64,000 nt of DNA from Mycobacterium sp. ITM-2016-00318 (GTDB taxonomy: Bacteria > Actinomycetota > Actinomycetes > Mycobacteriales > Mycobacteriaceae): positions 1,860,001-1,924,000 of the forward strand of contig NZ_CP134400.1 of assembly GCF_002968285.2 (NCBI RefSeq), in the 5' to 3' direction. Both the position numbers and the translations under genes were made by a program. Shown here piece by piece: positions 53,068-62,592 of this stretch; within the stretch, counting starts at the first letter, position 1, and each line of letters opens with the position of its first letter. A model generated the notes under the pieces. That model saw only the letters and a program-made list of their open reading frames with translations. It was not told where the DNA came from and made no database searches.

Positions 53068-54111
53068 GTGTCAATTCTCGACGTGCCTGCTGGTATCCAC
53101 GACGTGACGGCCCAGTGGCTGACCGCGGCGCTGGGCCGGCCGGTAGCAGACGTGCGCGCCGACCAGATCGCGCAGGACAGCGGATTCTCGTCTCTGCTGT
53201 ATCGGCTTCATCTGACCGGCGACGGCGTGCCCGCGACTGTGATCGCCAAACTGCCCGCCCAGTCGGAAGCGCGCGGCGCAATGGAGTTGCTCGGCGGCTA
53301 TCGTCGCGAGTTGGCTTTCTATCAACAGGTCGCCGGTTGCGCACCGATGGGCACGCCGCAGGTTTATGCCGCCGAGATCGTCGACTGCACAGCGGATTTC
53401 GTGCTCCTACTGGAGGATCTCGCGCATTGGGACAACGCCGATCACCTTGCCGGGTTGTCGATGCGACAGACCGAGGTGTGCATCGATGCGCTGGCCGGTC
53501 TGCACGCGTGGTCGACGGTCAATACTGCGCAACTGGATGCGTTCCCGAGCATCGACACCCCGATCGTGCGCGACCTGCTGGTACCCGCGTTCGGGCCGGG
53601 ATGGCAGGTGTACCGGGACAAGTCGTCAGCACCGGTGTCGGCGGCCGTCGATGGGTTCGCCGAGCGATTCACCGAATGTGCCGTCGAGGCGTTGCCCGCG
53701 TTGACCGAGCGCTCGGTGCTCCTACACGGCGACATCAGGGCCGACAATCTGTTCTTCCTCGGCGATCGCCTGAAGGTCGTCGACTTTCAGTTCGCCTCGC
53801 TCGGCGCGGGCGCTGCTGACATCGCCTATTTGGTGAGCCAGGGGCTGCCCACGGAGGTTCGCCGCGGCCACGATGAGGCACTTGTCGGCGAATATCTCGA
53901 CTGTCTGGCGGCACACGGGGTCAGCGACTACTCCTTCGATGAAGCGTGGCGGCACTACCGCTTCGCGGTCGCCTATCTGATGATGCTGCCGGTGATCACC
54001 CTCAACGGTTGGGACGACATGCCGGAGCGGTCGCGCGCGCTGTGTCTGACGCTGACCGAAAGGGCGGTGGCGACCATCGACGAGATCGACGCGCTGGAGG
54101 TCTTCGCGTGA
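53068..54111 (+). CDS. phosphotransferase family protein (aminoglycoside phosphotransferase/choline kinase-like)
   Basis: A 347-residue small-molecule kinase fold. ATP- and metal-binding signatures are LLHGDIRADNLFF (HxDxxxxN, about residues 223-235) and VVDFQFASLGAGAADIAYL, with an ELAFYQQV helix in the N-lobe. Members phosphorylate hydroxyl groups; in actinobacterial catabolic clusters the substrate is usually unknown. GTG at 53068 is close to the promoter, so leaderless translation is likely; TTG at 53065 is an alternative. The stop overlaps the SnoaL-like gene (GTGA). Confidence 0.83.
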   Translation: MSILDVPAGIHDVTAQWLTAALGRPVADVRADQIAQDSGFSSLLYRLHLTGDGVPATVIAKLPAQSEARGAMELLGGYRRELAFYQQVAGCAPMGTPQVYAAEIVDCTADFVLLLEDLAHWDNADHLAGLSMRQTEVCIDALAGLHAWSTVNTAQLDAFPSIDTPIVRDLLVPAFGPGWQVYRDKSSAPVSAAVDGFAERFTECAVEALPALTERSVLLHGDIRADNLFFLGDRLKVVDFQFASLGAGAADIAYLVSQGLPTEVRRGHDEALVGEYLDCLAAHGVSDYSFDEAWRHYRFAVAYLMMLPVITLNGWDDMPERSRALCLTLTERAVATIDEIDALEVFA

Positions 54112-54482
54112 CCCGAACCGCCCGCGAAGTGGTGGAGGCCTACAACCTCGTGGTGTGGAACGAGCGCGACTTCGAACTCGCCGACGAATTGATGGGCGAA
54201 ACCGTGATCCGTCACGAGGTGGGCGATGCGATCACGCTGACCCACGATCAGGCGGTTCAACGCATTGTCGACCACTGGGCGATGTTCGACACCATCCGGT
54301 TCGATCTGCGGCTCGTCGTGGCGGGCGACGACGGCGAGCATGTCGCGATCGTGTATCAGTCGCCGATGGAACTCAAGGACGGCACCAAGACCGACGTCGG
54401 CAGCATGGAGATCTTCCGTGTCGTCGACGGCAGAATCACCGAAGTCTGGAACTGCGGCTACAAACAGGGAGTGTGGGAGTGA
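54108..54482 (+). CDS. SnoaL-like / NTF2-fold protein
   Basis: A 124-residue protein with the cone-shaped NTF2 fold shared by SnoaL cyclases, limonene-epoxide hydrolases and ketosteroid isomerases. YNLVVWNERDFELADELMG at the start and MEIFRVVDGRITEVWNCG near the end are typical of SnoaL-like sequences. A possible polyketide, terpene or steroid substrate fits the neighbours. GTG overlaps the upstream stop and its own stop overlaps the LLM start, in a tightly coupled set of three genes. Confidence 0.78.
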   Translation: MTRTAREVVEAYNLVVWNERDFELADELMGETVIRHEVGDAITLTHDQAVQRIVDHWAMFDTIRFDLRLVVAGDDGEHVAIVYQSPMELKDGTKTDVGSMEIFRVVDGRITEVWNCGYKQGVWE

Positions 54483-55513
54483 CTGAACGGGTGCTCGATG
54501 AGCTGGGTTACTACCTACTTGCCGGTGCCGGTGGAGAAGGACCGGCGACGCTGACGACCGAGGCACGCAGGGGCGAGGAGATGGGCTTCGGCACGGCGTT
54601 CATCTCCGAGCGGTGGAACGTCAAGGAGGCGTCGTCGCTTGTGGGCGCCGCGCTTGCGGTGACCGACCGAATGCAGATCGCGACCGCGGCAACCAATCAC
54701 AACACCCGGCACCCGTTGATCACCGGATCGTGGGCGACGACGATGCATCGGCTGTCCGGCGGCCGGTTCACCCTCGGCCTCGGCCGCGGCGTCGCGGCGA
54801 TGTACGCGGCATTCGGCATCCCGTCGGTGACCACCGCACAGATGGAGGACTTCGCTTCTGTGATGCGGAGGCTGTGGAGCGGCGAGGTCATCCTCAACCA
54901 CGACGGGCCGATCGGTAAGTACCAGGTGCTGTTCCTCGATCCTGACTTTCGAGAGGACATCCGGCTGGCCATCGTCGCGTTCGGCCCGCAGACCCTGGCG
55001 CTGGGCGGCCGCGCGTTCGACGATGTCATCCTGCACACGTATTTCACCCCGGAGACGTTGCAGCGCGCGGTGAAGACCGTCAAGGACGCCGCCGAGAAGG
55101 CGGGTCGTGACCCCGGCAGTGTCCGGGTGTGGTCGTGCTTCGCGACGGTCGGCGATCACCTTCCCGAGGAGTTGCGGCTGAAGAAGACCGTAGCCAGGCT
55201 GGCCACCTATCTGCAGGGCTACGGCGACTTGCTGGTTACCACGAACGGCTGGGATCCCGCAGTGCTGCAACGTTTCCGGGAGGACTCGGTGGTCACCTCG
55301 ATACCGGGCGGCATCGACCACAAGGCGACGGCCGAGCAGATCGAGCACATCGCGACGCTGATCCCCGACGAGTGGCTGGAGCCATCGGCGACCGGATCGG
55401 CGCGGCAGTGCGTCGACCGCATCCGTAAGGAGTTCGATTACGGCGCCGACGCCCTGATCATGCACGGCGCCACACCCGACGAACTCGAGCCGATCGTCGC
55501 CGAGTACCTGTGA
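54479..55513 (+). CDS. LLM-class flavin/F420-dependent oxidoreductase
   Basis: A 344-residue (beta/alpha)8 luciferase-like oxidoreductase; in mycobacteria most such enzymes use F420. Motifs are MGFGTAFISERW, AATNHNTRHPLIT and LSGGRFTLGLGRGVAAMYAAFG, and FGPQTLALGGRAFDDVILHTY near the middle. GTG at 54479 overlaps the upstream stop. The stop is part of a hairpin terminator. It probably reduces or oxidises a C=C or C=O in a small cyclic substrate, in step with the kinase and SnoaL-like protein. Confidence 0.85.
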   Translation: MTERVLDELGYYLLAGAGGEGPATLTTEARRGEEMGFGTAFISERWNVKEASSLVGAALAVTDRMQIATAATNHNTRHPLITGSWATTMHRLSGGRFTLGLGRGVAAMYAAFGIPSVTTAQMEDFASVMRRLWSGEVILNHDGPIGKYQVLFLDPDFREDIRLAIVAFGPQTLALGGRAFDDVILHTYFTPETLQRAVKTVKDAAEKAGRDPGSVRVWSCFATVGDHLPEELRLKKTVARLATYLQGYGDLLVTTNGWDPAVLQRFREDSVVTSIPGGIDHKATAEQIEHIATLIPDEWLEPSATGSARQCVDRIRKEFDYGADALIMHGATPDELEPIVAEYL

Positions 55514-55560
55514 TTTCGGCGCGCGCAGTCACGCTCAGCGTGACCAACCGCGCCGAAATC
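55512..55560. terminator. hairpin between convergent genes, repeat family A copy 2
   Basis: GATTTCGGCGCG pairs perfectly with CGCGCCGAAATC, with an inner perfect GTCACGCT-C-AGCGTGAC stem. It starts in the LLM stop codon and ends eight bases before the convergent carboxyltransferase gene. Its sequence and two-level shape resemble the hairpin at 27,686. Confidence 0.8.
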
Positions 55561-55568
55561 GCTTAAAG

Positions 55569-57065
55569 CTACGGCGTGATCACGGTGCGGCTGACCGGTT
55601 CCGCCGCGGCCTGCCTGCTGTAGATCCCGCGCTGCAGCGCAGACAGCAAAGCGTCGCGGGTCTCCTCCGGATGGATGAGGTCGTCGAAGCCCAGGTGGCT
55701 CGCCGACCGGAAGGATGCCTCCACCTCTGCCTTGCGGAGCTTCGCCTCGACATCCTCAGCGGCATGCGAGGCCTTGCTGAGCGCGGCCGCGCTCATCGCG
55801 CCCATTGTGGCGCCGGGGTAGGCGAATGTCGCACTCTGATTGTCGAATCCCAACAGTGACATGACCATTGAGCCGAACCCGTAGGCCTTGCGCAGCGTGA
55901 CATGAAGCTTGAGCGTCGTCGCCGCGGTCTGCGCCGCGAACATCCGCGCGCCGCTGCGCAGCACACCGCTCTTCTCCGACCGGCTGCCCGGCAGCATGCC
56001 CGGGTTGTCGGCGAGGAACACGATCGGCAGGTGGAAGGAGTCGGCGACCATGATGAAATGCGCGGCCTTGTCGGCGGCGTCGGCGTCGATCGAGCCGGCC
56101 AGCACCTTGGGCTGGTTGGCGACGACGGCGACGGGGTGGCCGCCCAGGTGAGCCAGCGCGGTGATGATCGCGGGCCCGAACTTCGGTTGCACCTCGAACC
56201 AGTCTTGCCGGTCGAAGACGATGTCGAGCACCGCTCGCATGTCGTACACGCGGCGGTTGGTGCGGGGCACGATGTCGAGCAGTTCAGGCGTCGGTCGCGG
56301 CGCACCCGCCTCCTCGTCGGTCACCTGCGGGGGATACGACCAGGCACTCGCCGGGAAGTAGGACAGGTAGCGGCGGATGTCGTCGAGCACCGATTCGTCG
56401 TCCTCGGCGAGGTTGTGAATCACGCCGCTGGCGAGCGCAACGCCGGGTCCGCCGAGGTCTTCCTTCGAAATCTCCTCGCCCGTCGACTCTTTGACGACGG
56501 GCGGGCCCGCGGTGAAGATCGCGCCCTGCCGGCTCATGATGGTGAAGTCGCAGACCGGTGCGACCAGCGCACCGTGTCCGGCCGACGGGCCGAGCAGCCC
56601 CGCGACCGTCGGGACCTTGCCGGAGCACCGCGCCTGCGCCAGCAGGTCGGTGGGGGTGCGGCCGTAATGCTCGCCGCTGGGCCGGAATCCGGCGCCTTCG
56701 AGGAGCATCACCAGCGGCACCTTGTCGCGCAGCGCCAGCTCGGCTAGCCGATAGCGTTTGGCGTTGCCGCCCGGCCCGATGCTGCCCGCGAGCGTGGTGA
56801 AGTCCTCGGCGCCGACCATCACCGGTGACCCGTCGATCAATCCGGAGCCCGCGACGATTCCGTCGGCAGCGATGTCGCCGCCGACGAGGGTCCCGAACTC
56901 GCGGAACGTGCCCTTGTCGAGCAGATGCTCCAACCGCGCGCGGGCGTCGAGCTTGCCCTTGCCGCGGTGTCTGGCCAGCCGTTCCTCGCCGCCCATGGAC
57001 CGCGAGCGCTGCCGCCGCAGACCGAGGTCTTCCAGCGTTTCCTGCCAGCCCGGCTCGTTCGTCAT
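55569..57065 (-). CDS. acyl-CoA carboxylase beta subunit (carboxyltransferase)
   Basis: A 498-residue biotin-dependent carboxyltransferase, AccD/PccB-like. It has GSIGPGGNAKRYRLAELAL, PLVMLLEGAGFRPSGEH, LAGSIDADAADKAAHFIM and LADNPGMLPGSRSEKSG, the CoA- and biotin-binding domain features. The frame is open eight codons further, but ATG at 57065 is the sensible start. No biotin-carboxylase/BCCP gene is next to it, so it must pair with a remote alpha subunit. It may carboxylate or act in reverse on an acyl-CoA intermediate. It is divergent from the LLM-P450 pair across regulon site 7. Confidence 0.88.
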   Translation of the reverse strand: MTNEPGWQETLEDLGLRRQRSRSMGGEERLARHRGKGKLDARARLEHLLDKGTFREFGTLVGGDIAADGIVAGSGLIDGSPVMVGAEDFTTLAGSIGPGGNAKRYRLAELALRDKVPLVMLLEGAGFRPSGEHYGRTPTDLLAQARCSGKVPTVAGLLGPSAGHGALVAPVCDFTIMSRQGAIFTAGPPVVKESTGEEISKEDLGGPGVALASGVIHNLAEDDESVLDDIRRYLSYFPASAWSYPPQVTDEEAGAPRPTPELLDIVPRTNRRVYDMRAVLDIVFDRQDWFEVQPKFGPAIITALAHLGGHPVAVVANQPKVLAGSIDADAADKAAHFIMVADSFHLPIVFLADNPGMLPGSRSEKSGVLRSGARMFAAQTAATTLKLHVTLRKAYGFGSMVMSLLGFDNQSATFAYPGATMGAMSAAALSKASHAAEDVEAKLRKAEVEASFRSASHLGFDDLIHPEETRDALLSALQRGIYSRQAAAEPVSRTVITP

Positions 57066-57120
57066 GTGCAATTCCCGTCGTCGCAAGGCGATCGTCGCAC
57101 CGGCGTGCTCACGTTGACCA

Positions 57121-57139
57121 TACTGAATTGCTTACTGTA
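57121..57139. promoter_or_regulatory. regulon palindrome, site 7 (13 of 16)
   Basis: TACTGAAT-TGC-TTACTGTA in the 86-base divergent gap between the carboxyltransferase and the LLM oxidoreductase, 12 bases before the LLM start. Confidence 0.55.
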
Positions 57140-57151
57140 GCGTCCACGTGT

Positions 57152-58180
57152 ATGGGTGACCGCGGCGGTCTCAAGGTCGACAGCGCCGTTTCGAGCCAGC
57201 TTGCAGACGCCGCAGATACCGCGACCCGCCTGGAGCGACGCGGCTACGACTGCTGCTGGACCGCCGAGATAAACCACGACCCGTTTCTGCCGTTGGCGCT
57301 GGCAGCCGAACACACAGCGACTATCGAGCTCGGCACCAGCATCGCGGTGGCATTCGCGCGCACTCCCATGACCGTCGCGAACATCGGCTGGGACCTGCAG
57401 GCGTACTCACAGGGCCGGTTCATCCTCGGTCTCGGCTCCCAGATCCAACGCCACATCGAGAACCGATTCAGCATGCCGTGGAGCCGGCCGGTCGCACGCA
57501 TGCGGGAGTTCGTCGTCGCCCTGCACGAAATCTGGTCGTGCTGGCAGAACGGCACGAAACTGTCTTTCGAGGGTGACTTCTACACCCACAAGCTGATGAC
57601 GCCGATGTTCACGCCCGAGCCGCTGGCGCACGATGTCCCGAAGATTTTCGTCGCCGCCGTCGGTGAGGTGATGACCGAGATGTCCGGTGAAGTCGCCGAC
57701 GGCCTTCTGGCCCATGCTTTTACGACCAAGCGCTACGTCGAAGAGGTGACGACGCCTGCCCTGATGCGCGGTATGGAACGGTCCGGACGCAAGCGTGCGG
57801 ATTTCCAGGTGTCCTGTCCACTGTTCGTGGTGACCGGCAACGATGACGCCGAGATCGCCGCCAACGCGGTGGGCACGCGTAAGCAGATCGCGTTCTACGC
57901 ATCGACGCCCGCCTATCGAAAAGTGCTCGAATTGCACGGTTGGGGAGACCTGCAGACCGAGTTGCATCGGCTGTCTCACGCCGGTGAATGGGACCAGATG
58001 GGCTCGCTGGTAGACGATGAGATCCTCAACGAGTTCGCCGTGGTCGCATCCGTGCACGATGTCGCCAAGAAGGTTCGCGAGCGCTGCGACGGCGTGATCG
58101 ACCGTGTGCTCGTTGGTTTTCCGGCATCAATAGACGACGACACGGTCACTGCCGTGGTGCAGGAGATGAGAAGCCCTTGA
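57152..58180 (+). CDS. LLM-class flavin/F420-dependent oxidoreductase
   Basis: A 342-residue luciferase-like oxidoreductase of the F420-type group. Features are RRGYDCCWTAEINHDPFLPL, LGTSIAVAFARTPM, QGRFILGLGSQIQRHIENRF and IFVAAVGEVMTEMSGEVADG. It is different enough from the 54.5-kb copy to act on another substrate. ATG at 57152 begins just after the regulon site. The stop overlaps the P450 start as TTGA. The pair may oxidise the same molecule in two steps. Confidence 0.85.
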   Translation: MGDRGGLKVDSAVSSQLADAADTATRLERRGYDCCWTAEINHDPFLPLALAAEHTATIELGTSIAVAFARTPMTVANIGWDLQAYSQGRFILGLGSQIQRHIENRFSMPWSRPVARMREFVVALHEIWSCWQNGTKLSFEGDFYTHKLMTPMFTPEPLAHDVPKIFVAAVGEVMTEMSGEVADGLLAHAFTTKRYVEEVTTPALMRGMERSGRKRADFQVSCPLFVVTGNDDAEIAANAVGTRKQIAFYASTPAYRKVLELHGWGDLQTELHRLSHAGEWDQMGSLVDDEILNEFAVVASVHDVAKKVRERCDGVIDRVLVGFPASIDDDTVTAVVQEMRSP

Positions 58181-59412
58181 GTACGCCCATCATCGACGAA
58201 GCCGCGCGGGTGTTCGCGACGCCGAAGGCGTATACCGACGAGCCGAAACTGCACGGGGCACTGACGCATCTGCGAGCCCAGGCACCCGTGTCGTGGGTCG
58301 ATGTACCGACCTACGAACCCTTCTGGGCGATCACCAAGCATGCCGACATCATGGACATCGAGCGAGCCAACGATGTGTTCACGAACTACCCGCGCCCGGT
58401 GCTCGTGACAGCCGAGAACGACGAGCGCCAGGCTGCGGTCGGTGTCCGCACGCTGATCCACATGGACGACCCGCAACACCGCGATGTGCGGGCGATCGGC
58501 GCCAACTGGTTCCGCCCGAAGGCAATGCGCGCACTCAAGGAACGTGCCGACGAACTCGCCAAGGTCTACGTCGACAAGATGGCCGCGATCGGCCCGGACT
58601 GCGACTTCGTCCAGGACGTCGCGGTCTATTACCCGCTCTACATGATCATGACGCTGCTCGGCGTTCCCGAGTCGGACTTCCCCTTGATGCTGCGGCTCAC
58701 CCAGGAGTTGTTCGGCAGCGACGACGACGAGTTCAAGCGCGGCGTCGACGGGGACGACCAGATATCGGCGCTGCTGGAGATGTTCGAATATTTCACGGCG
58801 CTGACGGCGTCGCGGCGGGAAAACCCAACGGAGGACCTGGCTTCCGCGATTGCGAACGCGAAGGTCGACGGCGAGCCGTTATCCGATATCGACACCATCT
58901 CCTACTACGCGATCATCGCCGCCGCGGGCCACGACACCACGAGCGCGACCATTTCCGGCGGCATGCTGGCACTGATCGAGAACCCTGACCAGCGCCGACG
59001 TTTGGCGGGTGACCTGGCCTTGATGGGTCTGGCGACCGAGGAGATGATCCGCTGGGTCACCCCCGTGAAAGCGTTCATGCGCACCGCGAACGAAGACACC
59101 ACGGTGCGCGGTGTGCCGATCGCGGCAGGCGACTCGCTGCTGCTGTCCTATGTTTCGGGCAACCGCGATGAGGACGTGTTCGACGACCCGTTTCGGTTCG
59201 ACATCGCGCGAGACCCCAACAGGCACATCGCCTTCGGTTATGGGGTGCACTTCTGCCTCGGCGCGGCATTGGCGCGGTTGGAGGTCAACAGCTTCTTCTC
59301 CGAACTGCTGCCGCGACTGGACGCCGTCGAACTGGCCGGCGATCCGCAGCATGTCGCCACCACGTTCGTCGGCGGGCTCAAACATCTGCCGATCCGCTAC
59401 ACGCTGCGCTGA
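58177..59412 (+). CDS. cytochrome P450
   Basis: A 411-residue P450 with all classical motifs: IIAAAGHDTTSATISG (I-helix), EEMIRWVTPVKAFMRTA (ExxR) and AFGYGVHFCLGAALARLE with the haem cysteine. Compared with the 43.9-kb P450 its haem loop is canonical. A TTG start overlaps the LLM stop; translation coupling supports it, although a later in-frame start cannot be excluded. It lacks its own ferredoxin. Family assignment below P450 needs a database search. Confidence 0.9.
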   Translation: MSTPIIDEAARVFATPKAYTDEPKLHGALTHLRAQAPVSWVDVPTYEPFWAITKHADIMDIERANDVFTNYPRPVLVTAENDERQAAVGVRTLIHMDDPQHRDVRAIGANWFRPKAMRALKERADELAKVYVDKMAAIGPDCDFVQDVAVYYPLYMIMTLLGVPESDFPLMLRLTQELFGSDDDEFKRGVDGDDQISALLEMFEYFTALTASRRENPTEDLASAIANAKVDGEPLSDIDTISYYAIIAAAGHDTTSATISGGMLALIENPDQRRRLAGDLALMGLATEEMIRWVTPVKAFMRTANEDTTVRGVPIAAGDSLLLSYVSGNRDEDVFDDPFRFDIARDPNRHIAFGYGVHFCLGAALARLEVNSFFSELLPRLDAVELAGDPQHVATTFVGGLKHLPIRYTLR

Positions 59413-59464
59413 CGTCGACGACCGCCCCGGAGCATCCGAGGCGGCCGTCTCGCCGGATCGTCTG

Positions 59465-59966
59465 TCAGGTGGGAAGCGGAATCCAGATCCCGAAGAACCA
59501 GAATCCCCACTGGTTGTAGCCGGGATCCCACACCGGTTGCTCCTGGTAGCCGAAGTAGTCGATGGGCGGCGGCGGTGGGCCCCACGCCGGAGGCAGCGGG
59601 CCGTTCCATCGAGGCGGAGGAGGCGCGCCCCAGCCCCATGGCGGTAGGCCGTCGCCCCATGGAGCATCGTGGAACCGGCCGCGCCCCCAGTCATCGCCGC
59701 CATGGCGGTCGAAGTCTGCAGGCGGCGGCGCACCACCGGGACCTCGGAAGTCGCCGGGCGGGACCGCCAGGTGCGCGGTCGCCAGGCGGTCCGCCGGGGC
59801 CGCGGCCGCCGGCAGGGCCACCATGACCGCCGCCGGGGTCGCCTTGGCACTGCACTCCCGGTGGGCACGGGGGAGCGGCGTTCGCGATGCCCGCCCCAAC
59901 ACCGACGCCCGCTGCACTGAGCGCACACCCGAGCACTGCTGTCGCAGCGATTTGATTGATTCTCAT
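59465..59966 (-). pseudogene. secreted Gly/Pro-rich mycobacterial protein, frameshifted
   Basis: The N-terminal frame starts with a signal peptide, MRINQIAATAVLGCALSAAG then VGVGAGIANA, with cleavage likely after ANA, followed by a Pro/Gly/Cys stretch. The C-terminal frame has a Pro/Trp-rich tail that ends NQWGFWFFGIWIPLPT. A shift of one base near 59,755-59,768, in a G/C-run region, joins the two into about 166 codons, a length and layout I recall for small exported mycobacterial proteins. Either an inactivating shift or a base-call error. No function known. Confidence 0.7.
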
Positions 59967-60199
59967 AATCAGGCCTTTCCGCGTCGAGAGACGCCCCCGA
60001 CCCGATTCCGACGGTAGGAAGGCCTGTTAAGACTGAGCTATGTCGTCGATGTCAATCCCCTGTCAGCAGCAGCGAGGGTTCGGATTGCGCTCCGTCGCGT
60101 CATGGCGCATCCGCCAGTACGCGCGCTCCGAGACGACTGGCTCGCCAGGATGCGCGCGTCGCCGGTGCTCGACGTAGCGGCGGTAGTGGTTGTCACCCA

Positions 60200-62491
<2,292 letters not shown>

Positions 62492-62592
62492 AGTGTTTCC
62501 CCTCGATACGGCGGAGCTCGGGTACCTTGTCGAATCCTTTCAAAGGCCGCGCGAAGGCATAGAGGATTGCCGGAAAGACGGCGAAATTGGTG

